A stretch of DNA of 64,000 nucleotides, from NCBI GenBank assembly GCA_006176705.1, contig QRFJ01000301.1, forward strand, positions 372,001 to 436,000. The letters are read 5' to 3'. This stretch comes from Cocos nucifera. Its lineage: Eukaryota; Streptophyta; Magnoliopsida; Arecales; Arecaceae. The position numbers were made by a program, and so were the translations under genes. The notes beneath the pieces were generated by a model. The model did no database searches. It saw nothing but the letters and a program-made list of their open reading frames with translations, and was not told the origin of the DNA. Each line of letters opens with the position of its first letter. The stretch's first letter is position 1. Of the stretch, positions 45,645 through 58,097 are shown piece by piece.

Positions 45645-47900
45645 TGTTAGATGTGTACCCTAGAAGCTAGATTGGTTGTCACTTGTAATACACTTCTAAA
45701 GATAATTTTATAATTTTAACTATAAATTAATAAATAAATTATTTTTCTATCATAGTATGTATTTAAAAGTGTCTGTGATACATCCTTTGAGTTAATGGTA
45801 ATGATAATTCATATTTTTAAGAGTTAAAAATTTAAGACATGAATTTTCATAGTTAACTCATAAAATGCTCTCGACCGTAGGATCATCATGAGGATGATAA
45901 TCGATCTGAAAGATTGGTGTACGATTGCTTTCTTAGAATAGACGTATCTTGAGTCTATGGTGTGGAGACACTGGAGCAAGAGTATAGGTACTTGTTAGAG
46001 AATGAAGGCACTAAGCGTGACCACCTCGAGTAGTCATAAGAAAGTCTATCTTCTCATCGATTACTGACTCGATGCTGTAGTGGTGTGTATGATTCTTTAA
46101 CCTAAAATGCATCGATAGTTCACTTTGAGGGTGTTATAGTTTTACTATACCATAACTTGATCTCCTAGCCATTTGGAATCCTGAGGTGTATGTTGGCTAT
46201 AGCATCTTCATTATAGGAATTGGATTACACCAATAAGAGGATCTATCTACCTTGGTAGATAAGGAGTAGCCTTATGATAATCATGAGATTGAGTCCTTAA
46301 GCCCATGGCCATGGCAAAGTGAAGATGATAGAAAGAGTTTCTATTAGGATTTCACATTGAACTTGAATCGAATGATTAATTCATATAATGGATATTGGGT
46401 TTGACAAGTTCATCTTAACCCTAATCCTATCAGGACTCAAGTTAGAAGAACCCAATTACATGGATAACTGCATCGAGAGGTTCATTTTTAGTTTTGATAG
46501 ATTGCCACAATATACTACTAGGTGTCACTAGTGGATTTTGAAAGCAATTAGAATGATTTTGATGATCAATCATTCTAATTATATGAATCAGAAAAGCTCT
46601 AGTCTATCGAAAGGTATTTCGATGATGTCGATGATGGGGATCACGACATATCTCATTACCATATAGAAATAAACCTAACTGTATCACACAAATAAGGGTT
46701 TGGGTCTGGATGTCATCAATTTAGCTAACCTAGTTCGATTAATTTGGATTAGATCCAATCAGGTTCAAGGTAATCGTGCTAGCACATGATTGAGCCTGAC
46801 TTTCTTCTTTTGAAATCTTTCTGATTCATCGCAACTAAGTCAAATTTGATTTGACTCATTGTTATATTTTGAATGAGTCTATTTTTATCTGACTGGAAAA
46901 AGTTTAGATCAGATTAATTGTAGAAATTAAATCTATTCATAGTCAAATTGGACTAGGATCAAAAGTTGACCTATTTGAGAGAATTGAGGATCATCAGATT
47001 AGATGCTTTTATAAAATTCTATAAAAATTATTTTGATCTAATTTTTTGATATATGATAGAGAATGAATTATACATTGGGTGTACCAAATTTTGTGATTTT
47101 TAAAGATGTCTAAATTGAGTTATCATAGAGTTTGATTTGAATCAAACTCTTGAGGGAAGAGTCCTAGGCATAGTGGACTCTTCCTTATCCACTCATGCCA
47201 CCACCTTCTAGATTGATTTTTAGCATCAAAATCAGATGGGATCTAAGGATTTTCGTGGAGATCAGGTCAAGAAGTCTCAATGGTCAAAAAAATAAGGATT
47301 TTGGTCAAAGTGGGACTCTAACTTGGCACTATGCTTTTATATAAGAACCCTTGCACCAAGACTCTTCATGAAAGGAATATTTTTCATACCCAAAGGCTGC
47401 CATTCTAGATATCCCATGCCCCCTCTATCCTCTCTCTCCCTCTCTTCTACATGCCTAAAAAGTTATGCACAAATTTGAGAATAAGGTCCAATCAAATTTG
47501 TGAAGAGTTCAGCATCTACGCGATGGTGTTCGTGACACAGACATGCTGCCTTCAAAAATTTTTTGAAGGACTTTCAGATCTGATCTTTAGAAAAAAGATT
47601 TGTGAGGAGAATATGTCTAGCTTTTTTTTAGGTGGATATTGGTGGAGGCCAGGCGCATGCGTGGCTCTTTCCAGAACCTCAGGAAACATCAGGATCATCG
47701 CAGGATAATCAGATTATCCAAATAAGGTATGATATTAAATCTAATTTAATTTTTATTTTAATTTTTAATATTAGATTATCATGATCAGATTTGAGAACTC
47801 TTAGATTTGATTATATCATTTAAATTTTTTTTAGAAAAATTCATCTCAGATCTGATCAGATCTGCACGATCCTACGACGAAAAATAGAATTTTTTCTTCA
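45645..47900 (+). repeat. 5' LTR of Copia A2
   Basis: Starts tgttagatgtgtaccctaga, ends ...gaattttttcttca. TATA-like tatataa at 47338-47344. It matches 53746-56013 and, more distantly, 5494-7788. Confidence 0.93.
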
Positions 47901-47902
47901 AC

Positions 47903-47914
47903 CGATATCAGAGC
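47903..47914 (+). promoter_or_regulatory. Primer-binding site of Copia A2 (mutated)
   Basis: cgatatcagagc, two bases after the LTR; differs from tggtatcagagc by two transitions. Confidence 0.8.
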
Positions 47915-49779
47915 TGCATTAGCAGTTCTTCAGATCTACCTTAGATCTAATTTTATTTTTATTTATGATATGATATTAAAAGATTTTAGATGTCATATTA
48001 GATGTGACTAGATCTAAAATTAAAAAATTAAAAATTAAATAATTTAGATCTAATATGTATGAGATGCATGACTAGAATAGGTATAGAATAGTTCTATGTA
48101 TAGTCTAGTATGATCATGTATTTATTTTGATTAAATATAATTTTAGATTTATTTAATTTTTATTTTTTTATATTACAATTATTATAATTAGATCTAAAAA
48201 TAAAAAAATAAATTTTTTAATTTTTGATTTATTCATATGAGATATGAAAGATGCATGCTTAAACTAGTCATAGAATAGTTCTATAAGATGTCTAGGATAG
48301 TTTTATTTTTGATATGATCAAATTTAAAATTTTATTTTTTAGATTTAATATGTGATATTTCAGATATGAAAGTATGCATATTGATGATACATGAGATGTA
48401 TGCAAGACATGTATTAGTTAGATCTTTTTATATGTGATATATGATCTAACTAGTTTTGTAGTAAAAAATTATATTTCTGATTATGGAGTTTTTCATGGCT
48501 GTCTGGTTATAAGAATAAAGTAGGATTTAAAGGTCCTCTCCTTCTATTTGATGGGGTGTTTTTATGGCATGTAGGGGTGCTGCGCGTTCGATCTTAATCA
48601 GAAATCAGAACTTATTTTTTTGTAAAATCCTAGATCCTGAAATCCTATGATTTTTATTACATATTTTGTTCATGAATCCAAAACTTAATTAAAAATTAAT
48701 TAGATCTAAAAATTATGAATTTTTAGATCTAAGATATATTCATAAAATTGGGTTCGGACTTGGATAACTCAATTAGGTTTAACGATTGATCAAACCAAAT
48801 CAAGAGTTGGTTAGGTGGGATTAAAGAAAGCTTAGATTTGACTAACCTAATAGGATTAAGTCTGGATCAAGATCGAATCACATTGAGATATGACTCAATC
48901 AAGTCAAGACCAAATTTGGCTCCACGGTTCGAGCCTAGATCATAGGCTAACCCAATTGGGTCTGATTTGATAATTTGGTGTTTAAGGTAAGTTTGGCAAA
49001 TATGATTGATTGATTTTTAATTAGAAGCTACTCGATCTGAATGTGTTCTTATAGAGTTAATGGTATATCTCTTCCACTAGTCTCACTTACTTGGCTATTT
49101 GTGTCGATCCAATTTTGATTTGAGGTGGCTAACAATTCAAGCCAACCCATGCCACTAGGTTAGTTATAATTGTTATGACTAAGTCAAGTCAAGTTTAAAG
49201 AGATCTAAATTAAATCTTCCTAAGAAAATATTAAGTCTAAGGTCTTCCAGCATTGTAGATGTGCGGGTCCTTTTCAGGGTTGATTGTTCTCGGTTGGATA
49301 AAGTGGTTCAGTTGCACCGAAAAGATGCAACCATATCTATTAGGCATTAGATGCTATGGATTCGAGGATGGATTGGGTTCAATATTTTGGATACAGTGAG
49401 AGATCCAATCAGAAATCCAATTTGTGCAAATGGTGGATCTGACTTAACTAAGAAATGGATCAATATTTTGGACATGGTAAGATTTATGAATTAGAGACTA
49501 GGTTAGGATGTACCATGATTAGAGAATCATTGGACAAGAGTTGTCCACTCATCGGTTGATCCATCATCAATAACAATTAGGTGAGGTGGTGAGTCAGTTG
49601 ATGGGACCACACCATCCACTAAAAATCAATAATCATGAAAATTTTTGCATCTCTATCAAAGGAGTGTAGGGATTCGAGTAAATAGTGGGAGCCTAATTTT
49701 TTTTAAAATAAAATTTTTAAATAAATTGGTTAAGTCTAATTATAAAATCTAACTAAAAATTTTGACTCTCTATAAAAAA
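47915..49779 (+). other. Leader of Copia A2
   Basis: Non-coding; aligns with 1-1518. It keeps the arms ttaaggtaagt (48983 region) and cacttacttgg (49084 region, one change) and the hairpin at 49311-49331. Confidence 0.65.
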
Positions 49780-50665
49780 ATATCTACATCTAACCCACTA
49801 GCCCGTATTCTGGACACCCATAGACTGACTGGACCCAACTGCAAGGTTTCGCTTCAAAACTTCAAAATTATTTTAGGTTCTGAGAAGTTGACTCATGTGT
49901 TGGAATGGGAACCTCCCACCTTACCAATCCGTCCATCCGCTGATCAGAGAGCATTTCTTGAGAAGTGAATGGATGAAGATAACAAAGCCAAGTATTACAT
50001 GTTGGGCTTGCTATCTGATGAGCTCCAGTGCCAACATGAAGATATTAAGACTAGCCATCAAATGTTAGCTCACCGGTCAGAGTTGTTTGGTGAACAAAGT
50101 CACGTAGCCAAATATCAAGTCACTAAAAGATTGTTTAAGGCTCAAATGCATGATGGGCAGTCGATCCAAGATTATTATTTGATGATGATCAAAGACTTAA
50201 AAGAGTTTGAGAAGCTCGGTGTCAAGTTAGATCAGGATCTACAAACTGACATAATTCTGCAGTCCTTGACTAATGCGTATGGATAGCTCATCATGAACTA
50301 CCATATGCATAAACTTTAGAATACCTTGGCTGAGCTCATGAATATACTGATTACTGCTGAGCTTTCTATGAAAGATTCTAAAGGTTCAGTACTTGCTGTG
50401 GAATGGACTTCTTCCAAGAGAAAATCTTTTGAAAAGAAGAAGAAGTCTGTGAAGAAGCAGAAGATGGATGGTGGAAAGAAGAAGAAGGCAGAGTCGAAAA
50501 AGAAGACCGCTGACAAAAAAAAATATTTTCATTGCAACACTGACAGCCATTGGAAGCGGAACTGCCCTCTTTACCTGGCCAACCTGAAGAACAAGAAGGA
50601 GGCAGATTCTTTTGGAGGTATGCTCGTTACAGAATCTAATCTTATGATTTCTTCTACATCTAGTT
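49780..50665 (+). pseudogene. gag: Copia gag (A2)
   Basis: The position of the A1 start codon is ATA here (49780), so the usual initiator is lost. The reading SNPLARILDTHRLTGPNCK is otherwise continuous to a TGA at about 49968. A 105-codon stretch follows (49969-50286: YYMLGLLSDELQCQHEDI, then KYQVTKRLFKAQMHDGQSIQ), then from 50326 a lysine-rich tail and a zinc knuckle FHCNTDSHWKRNC (about 50528-50566), in which the first Cys is now Tyr. Only two or three stops interrupt it, so this is the best gag of the window and shows what A1 has lost. Confidence 0.9.
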
Positions 50666-50900
50666 AGATGCTTGACTCTAGCTCTAGTGTCACTTGTACA
50701 CTTCTATGCAGGGCCTTGAGGATAGCAGGAGGCTGAGGGATGGTAAGATGATCTTACACGTCGAAAATGGTGCAAGAATTGCTGTTGTGGCCATGGGAAC
50801 CTACCCTTTACGATTATCGTTAGGATTAGACTTAGTACTTAAAGACTATTTTTATGTGCCTACAGTAAGTAGAAATTTGATTTCTATTTCATGTTTAGCA
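50666..50900 (+). pseudogene. PR: Copia protease (A2), inactive
   Basis: The active-site segment that reads W-V-L-D-S-G-S-S in A1 has become stop-M-L-D-S-S-S-S near 50663-50686, destroying both the Trp and the catalytic Gly. The following strand pattern (RLRDGKMILHVENGARIAVV) is open to about 50903. Confidence 0.8.
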
Positions 50901-50903
50901 TAA

Positions 50904-51930
50904 GAAGGCTATATAATTAATTTTCTTAAAGACCATTGTAATATTTTTTATGAAAGAAATAAAATTATAAGTGATTTTCTTATAAATGATCTCTATCAGT
51001 TATATATTGATGTTTTTGTTTTTAATATCGAGCAAAACATGAATGCCATATTATCAAAGCGACCTAGGGATAGTCTAAATGATAGATATCTTTGGCACCT
51101 TAGGCTAGGTCATATAGCTGAAGATAAGGTTAACAAATTAAAAAAATTTGGGCTATTGAGTTCATTAACTTTCAAGTCATATCCAATTTATGAATCATGC
51201 CTTCATGGCAAAATGACCAAGCTTCCTTTTGTGGGACATAAAAAAGGGCCACAGACCTGCTTGCCCTAGTACATACTGATGTATGTGGCCTATTTGATAT
51301 GCCAGTCAGGAGTAATTATATCTACTTCATCATCTTTATCAATAATTTATCTTGGTACGGGTATGTGTATTTGATGTGACATAAGTCTGAAGCTTTTAAA
51401 AAGTTTAAAAAATTTAGACTCGAAGTAGAAAAACAAACAGAAAAACCCATTAAGGTTCTTCGGTTAGATCGAGGAGGCGAATATCTTAGTCGAGAATTTT
51501 TAGACTATCTTAAGGATAATGGCATAGTCTCTCAATGGACTCCACCTGAAATGCCTCAACTCAACGAAATTTCAGAATGGAGAAATTGAACACTATTAGA
51601 TATGGTTCGATCTATGATGAGCTTTATAGAATTTCCTGAGTTTCTTTGGGGACATAGTCTGTTGATCGCTATATATCTACTGAATAGGATTCCATCTAAA
51701 ATCATTCCTACCATACTGTATGAGATATAGCATGGTAAGAAATCAAGTCTAAGTCATCTCAGAATTTAGGGTTATCCGATCCATGTCAAAAGACAACAGA
51801 CAGATAAGTTAGAGTCTATATCCTTTAGAGCTCGATTCATAGGATATCCTAAAGAGTCATTAGAATATTATTTGTATCTTCCGAAAGATCATAATGTAAT
51901 TGTGAGTTGACATTCCATCTTTCTTAAAAA
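50904..51930 (+). pseudogene. INT: Copia integrase (A2)
   Basis: The zinc domain YLWHLRLGHIAEDKV is open at 51039-51269, but the second CxxC is damaged (IYESCLHGK). The core first Asp is readable in HTDVCG, while 'FTDD' is now 'FINN' near 51340. The third acidic residue sits in a decayed ISEWRN block near 51570, followed by a TGA. Many Trp and Gln codons have become stops. Confidence 0.85.
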
Positions 51931-52129
51931 ATAGTTTATTCAAGATGATGGCATTGGAAGACAGATTAGGCTCGAGGAGAAAATCTCCCAAGAGCCATGA
52001 GCCAAGAAACCTACGAAACCCAATCAGATTGAGCCAGTCCAATCACTACCTCATCCACCTTGTAGATCCGAAAGAATTTTCTATCCTCCTGAAAGGTACT
52101 TAGCTACTATTTCAGAGGATATAGAGAAA

Positions 52130-53725
52130 ATGTTCCTCATAGGAAAAGGAGTTCATGGTGATGATCCCAAAACTTATGATGAGATGATATCAGATATCGA
52201 CTCCAAGAAATAGTTAGAGATAATGAAGTCAGAAATTGACTTAATGCGCTCGAACCAAGTCTGGACCTTGGTAAATCCACCTGAAGGTATAGTACCTATT
52301 GGATGTAAATGGATCTTCAAGAGAAAGATAGGTGCCGATGGAAATGTAGAGATATTCAAAGCAAGGCTCATAGCAAAAGGGTATAGTCAACGCGAAGGCA
52401 TTGACTATCAAGATACTTTTTTGCTAGTAGCTATGCTCAAATTCATCCATACATTACTTGCTGTTGCAGCCTATTTTAATTATAAAATATGGTAGATGGA
52501 CGTGAAAACGGTATTCTTAAATGGATATCTTGAGGAAGATATCTATATGGAACAGCCACTGGGTTTCACATCCAGTGATACTAATTACAAGGTCTGCAAG
52601 CTGCAAAGGTCCAAATATGAACTTAAGTAAGCATCTCGGAGCTGGAATGCTTGTTTCAATGATGTGATCAAATTATTTAGATTTATCAAAAATGAGGAGT
52701 CCTGTGTTTTTAAAAAGATCAGTGGGAGCGCTGTTGTCTTTTTCGTACAATATGTGGATGACATCTTTCTTATTGGAAATGATATTTTCATATTGACCAT
52801 GGTCAAAATGTGGTTGTCTAAAGAATTCTTCATGAAACACCTAGGAGAGGCATCCTTTATTCTAGAAATTAATGTCTATAGAGATAGACCAAATAGGATG
52901 CTGGGTCACTCATAGAAGATGTACATAAAGGAGGTGCTAAAGAGGTTTAGCATGAAAAACTCTAAGAAGGGATTGGTGCCTTTCAGACATGGCGGTCATC
53001 TCTTTAAGATGATGTATCCCAACACACCTGAGGAGATTGAATGCATGAGCAAGATCCCTTATGCTTCAGTAATAGGAAGCCTCATATATGCCATGCTATG
53101 TACACGATCCAATATTGCCCATGCTGTGAGTGTCACGAACAGATATCAATTGAATCCAGGCGAAGAGAACTGGACTTCTATGAAATGTATCCTTAAGTAC
53201 TTGACAAGGACTAAGGATATGTTTCTAGTCTTTGATAATGGAGAACTCTAGGTCCAGGGGTATATAGACTTGAATTTTATGTTCGATATAGATGATCAAA
53301 AGTCAACATCTGAAAGTTTGTTTATTTGTAATGGTGGTGCTGTCAGCTAAAAAAGTTTCAAGCAGACGGTGATAGCAGATTCTACCATAAAAGTAGAGTA
53401 CATCGCTGCATCAAAAGCTGCAAAGGAGACATTCTGGTACAAGAAGTTTGCCATAGAACTCAAAGTGATGCCATCAAATGCCATCCCTCGGTACTGCGAC
53501 AATAATGGCACCATAGCCCTAGCTAAGGAGCCAAGGTCTCATCAAAAATCCAAGCACATCGAGCGACAATACCACCTCATCCGCGATTACCTCGAGAAGG
53601 GATACATCGAGGTCAAGAGAGTCGACACTGTAGATAATGTGGTTGACCCACTGACAAAGCCATTTTGCCAACAGAAGATCGAAGCCCACCTTGAGAAGTT
53701 GGAACTTAGATTTGTAGCCAATTGA
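52130..53725 (+). pseudogene. RT-RNaseH: Copia reverse transcriptase-RNase H (A2)
   Basis: Good open stretches: 52223-52495 (VWTLVNPPEGIVPIGCKWIF ... RKIGADGNVE), 52664-52915 with the catalytic YVDD at 52751-52762, 52919-53251 (IPYASVIGSLIYAMLCTR block) and 53369-53725 (RNase H: CDNNGTIALAKEP, RDYLEKGYIEVKRVD). Two of the stops correspond to Gln codons in A1: TAG at about 52493 for CAA, and TAA at about 52628 for CAA. This is the most intact RT-RNase H in the window. Confidence 0.92.
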
Positions 53726-53734
53726 CTTTAGGTC

Positions 53735-53745
53735 AAGTGGGAGTT
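53735..53745 (+). promoter_or_regulatory. Polypurine tract of Copia A2
   Basis: aagtgggagtt immediately before the 3' LTR. Confidence 0.8.
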
Positions 53746-56013
53746 TGTTAGATGTGTGCCCTAAAAGCCAGATTGGTTGTCACTTGTAATAAACTTTTAA
53801 GAGCAATTTTATAATTTTAACTATAAATTAATAAATAGATTATTTTTTATCATAGTGTATATTTAAAAGTATTTATGATACATCCTTTGAGTTAATGGTA
53901 ATGATAATTCATATTTTTAAGAATTAAAAATTTAAGACATGAATTTTCATAATTAACTCATAAAATACTTTCGATCGTAGGATCATCATGAGGATGATGA
54001 TCGATCCCAAAGGTTGGTGTTTGATCACTTTCTTAGAATAGACGTATCTTGAGTCTACGGTATGGAGATACCAGAGCAAGAGTATAGATACTTGTTAGAG
54101 AATGAGGGCATTGAGTGTGACTACCTTGAGTAGTCATAAGGAAGTCTACCTTCTCGTCGATGACTGACTCGATGCTATAGTGGTGTGTATGGTTCTTTGA
54201 TCTGAGGTACATCAGCAGTTCACCTTGAGGGTGTTATAGTTTGACTATACCATAACTCGATCTCCTAGCCATTTGGAATCCTGAGGTGTATGTTGGCTAT
54301 AGCATCTTCATTGTAGGAATTGGATTGCACTAATAAGAGGATCTATCTACCTCGGTAGATGAGGAGTAGCCCTATGATAATCATGAGATTGAGTCCTTAA
54401 GCCCATAGCCATGGTAGATTGAAGATGACAGAAAGAGTTTCTATTAGGATTTCACATTGGATTCAAATCGAATGATTAATTCATATGACGGACATTGGGT
54501 TTGACGAGTTCACCTTAACCCTAATCCTATCGGAGCTTAAGATAGAAGAATCCAATCACATAGGTAACTGCACCGAGAGATTTGCTTTCAATTTTGATGG
54601 ATTGCCACCATATACTGCTAGGTGTCATTGGTGGATTTTGGGAGTAATTAGAATGATTTTGATGATCAATCATTCTAATTGTATGAATCAGAAAAGTTTT
54701 GATCCATTGAAAGATATTTCGATAATGTCGATGATGAAGATCGTGATATATCTTATTATCATACAGAATTGAATCTAACTGGATCACACAAATAAGGATT
54801 TGGATATGAATGTCATCAATTTAGCTAATCCAGTTCGATTGATTTAGATTAGATCCAATCAGGTTCAAGGTAATCGTGCTAGCACATGATTGAACCTGAC
54901 TTTCTCCTTCTGAAATCTTTCTAATTCATCACAACCAAGTCAAATTTAATTTAACTTATTTTTATATTTTGAATGGATTTATTTTTATCTAACTAAAATA
55001 AGTTCAGATTAGATTAATTGTAGAAATTAAATCCATTCATAGTCAAATTGGACTAGGGTCAAAAATTGACCTATTTGAGAGAATTGAGGGTCACTTGATC
55101 AGATACTTATAGAAAATTTTTTAGAAATTATTTTGATCTAATTTTTGGATATGTAATAGATCATGAATTATATATTGGGTGTACCAAATTTTGTGATTTT
55201 TAAAGATGTCTAGACTAAGTTATGATAGAGTTTAATTTAAATCAAACTCTTGAGGGAAGAGTCCTAGGCGTAGTGGACTCTTCCTTATCTACTCATGCTG
55301 CAACCTTCTAGATTGATTTTTGGCATCAAAATTAGATGGGATCTGAGGATTTTCATGGAGATCAGGTCTAGGAGTCCCAATGGTCAAAACAATAAGGATT
55401 TTGGTCAAAAAGGGACTCTAACTTGGCGTTATGCTTTTGTATAAGAACCCTTAGGCCAAGGCTCTTCATGAAAGGAATATTTTTCATACCTAAAGGCTAT
55501 CATTACAAATATCCCACACCCTCTCTATCCTCCCTCTCGCTCTCTTCTACATGCCTAAAATATTAGGCATAAATCTGAGAAGAAGATCTAATCAAATTTG
55601 TGAAGAGTTCAGCATCTATGCGACAGTGTTCGTGAGACAGACACACTGCCTTCAGAAATATTTTGAAGGACTTGTAGGTTAGATTCAGATCTGATCTTTA
55701 GAGAAAATATTTGTGAGGAGAAGACATCTATATCCTTCCTAAGTGGATATTGATAGAAGCAAGGCACATGCGTGGCTCCTTCTAGAACCTCAGAAAACAT
55801 CATGATCATCGTAGGGTAATCAGATTAATTACCCAAACAAGGTACGATATTAAATCTAATTTAATTTTTATTTTAATTTTAATATCAGATCACCATGATT
55901 AGATCTAAAAACTCTTAGATTTAATTAAATTATTTAGAAATTTTTTAGAAAAATTCATCTTAGATTTGATCAGATCTGCACGATCCTGTGGTGGAAAATA
56001 GGTTCTTCCTTCA
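53746..56013 (+). repeat. 3' LTR of Copia A2
   Basis: Starts tgttagatgtgtgccctaaa, ends ...ggttcttccttca, followed by TSD cattc. Confidence 0.93.
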
Positions 56014-56018
56014 CATTC

Positions 56019-58092
56019 GACCTATCTGGATATCATGTACTGTTGCTAGATGGTCATTTTGATTGATTCAGAAATCAGTTCCTATGCTACCAACTTAGGT
56101 TTGAACCTATGGGGTCACACACATAAGAGGTTGTAATCTGATCAGATGGTTAATCGATGATTGAGAATGGTTCTAAGGTCAAACAATCAATGTGATTGAT
56201 GTTTGACCTAATGCAAGTATTGCAGGAGGATCAATTAGATTGCTAATTGGCTTAATTTAATTAAGCTATTAGACTGAGATTAAGTCAAATTAACTTAGAT
56301 TCAATTAGAACTAGTTTGAACTTAATTGGATTAAGTTCAATAGGTTTATCGGATAAGCCAATTGCAAGGAAGAACAAGTCCTTGTTAGACTAGGACTTGA
56401 ATGCACCTAATTTCAAATTAACTTAGGATTTAAATCAGATTTAAATATGGTTTAAACCTGACTTAATTAGATTTTTAGTTGGACTAGGATCATCCATAAT
56501 TAGGCTTGCACTAATCCTATTTTAATTGGGTTCAAAATTATTTTGACCTAGTCAAATAGAAGGAGTTCCAGTTGGACTGGGACTCTCTCACTTCCCTTGC
56601 GCACAAGATAGAAAAACCCATGCCATATTTTTTTTCATTATTGGCATGAGATTTTTTATGCCAATGAGAGGCCTTCCATGCCCCATATTCTGGTTATTTG
56701 GAATTAAATTTGATTTGATCAAATTTAGAAAGTTATTTTGCATGGGATTCTATTTGATAGAGTCCCTCTTAACCAAAACACTTCCTACTTCTTTTGCTTT
56801 TTCCTCTAACGCATAATTTATTTTTGTCACCCCTTTTCTCTAGGATTTTGGGCATTCCTTTTTGGTTCTCATGCATAAAAAATAGGAGGAGGGGAATCCA
56901 AGAGTTGGACGCCCTCTAACTTCCATGTTTGACTTGGTCTCTTTGACCTAGTCTTCCTTAAAACATGGCACCTCCTATTCTTTTGTGAGGTTGGTGTAAA
57001 AAATCTTGGAGGGTCCATGGTAAACCAGAAGGAAAAGAGATTTGGATGTTGGGAATATTATGCCAATTATCTTGGAGAAGGCCCTTTCTTTTGGACATCA
57101 AATGTTGATGTCTTGAAGGGACAAAGGTAAGAGAAGATTATCTTCTCTTTTTTTTTTTTTAAGTATTTTCTTCTTATTCTTTTATATATTTTTTATATGA
57201 CAAAAAATTTGAGAGAGAGAGAGGAATAGGGCATGGAGATAAGTGCTCCAAGATGTTGGGGCATGGTAGTTCTTTTTGGACATGATCTGATCATGTTTTG
57301 ATGTGAGAAGAAGAAGAGAAGAAAGATCTTCTCTTAGGATTTCTTTGAGAACCTTTCTTTTCTATTTCTTTATAGAATTTTTCTATGAGAAAAATTAGAG
57401 AATGTTAGATCTAAAAATATGAAAAAAATCTAAAGGAGAAGGTCTCCTCTTATCCTAACATAGAGATATTTTCAGGATATCAATGATTGATGTCCTGAAA
57501 GAGAAGATTTATCTTCTTTTAGGACTTTTCTTATATGTTTTTATTTTTGATTTTTGAGAGATCCAAAGGTTGGACTTCTTTCTTATTTCTTCTTATGTTC
57601 TTCATCTTTTGGAGTATCTAAGAGATCAGAAGAATAATTTTTAGATTAACCATTAGGAGGGATCCACGAGAAGCTAGCACTTCGAGTGGATCTTCGTTCG
57701 ACGAACCTCTGATCTATGTTTGCAACTTCGTGTGGATTACCTATAGAGGTCAGATGCATGTGCGGCTCCGAGCAATAAAGAACTATAATAAAATCAATCA
57801 TGGAGTTCTTGACCCACACGAAGGTGAGAGATCTGATCTCTTCTTCACCTAGATGCGATCTAGGATTTAGATCTAGAGCTGTTCTAGATCTAAAATATTG
57901 ATTTGATCAATATCAAAATATTTATTTTTAGATTTATGTGTGCATTATGACATATTATAGGTCTTAGATGTAGGGTTTAGTAATTAGATTATATATTTTT
58001 ATAGATTAAATAGTTTAATCTACATCTTAAGATGCATTTTGCTTTTAAAAAATTTTAAAATTCAAGAATAAAATCCTGCATATTTTTCATCA
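56019..58092 (+). repeat. 3' LTR of Copia B2, remainder
   Basis: Continues from 45644 and matches 37225-40153 except that it lacks the 847-bp remnant (junction near 56891). It ends ...tttttcatca, followed by TSD ctata at 58093-58097. Confidence 0.9.
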
Positions 58093-58097
58093 CTATA

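Larger units (their letters stand above)
45645..56013 (+). mobile_element. Ty1/copia retrotransposon A2, complete
   Basis: Complete copy of 10369 bp with LTRs 45645-47900 (2256 bp) and 53746-56013 (2268 bp). TSD cattc is exact at 45640-45644 and 56014-56018. It is inserted in the 3' LTR of Copia B2, so it is younger than B2. It is the same family as Copia A1. Across the first ~146 bases the two LTRs differ at about 16 positions, nearly all transitions. Despite complete structure all genes carry stops. Confidence 0.95.
36428..58092 (+). mobile_element. Ty1/copia retrotransposon B2, split by Copia A2
   Basis: 5' LTR at 36428-40153; 3' LTR at 44849-45644 and 56019-58092. TSD ctaca (36423-36427) against ctata (58093-58097). 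Removing the element rejoins the TAT antisense ORF in frame (AAY before, RTLAEF after), which supports the boundaries. The LTRs are long and of unequal length because the 5' copy holds an 847-bp insert. Gag is nearly absent and the RT is deleted. This is the most decayed copia copy in the window. Confidence 0.9.

Noticed and set aside
47451..47708. 85-codon plus-strand frame in the A2 5' LTR
   Set aside because: It lies downstream of the LTR TATA box in the R/U5 region; the same region in the 3' LTR has stops and in A1 diverges.
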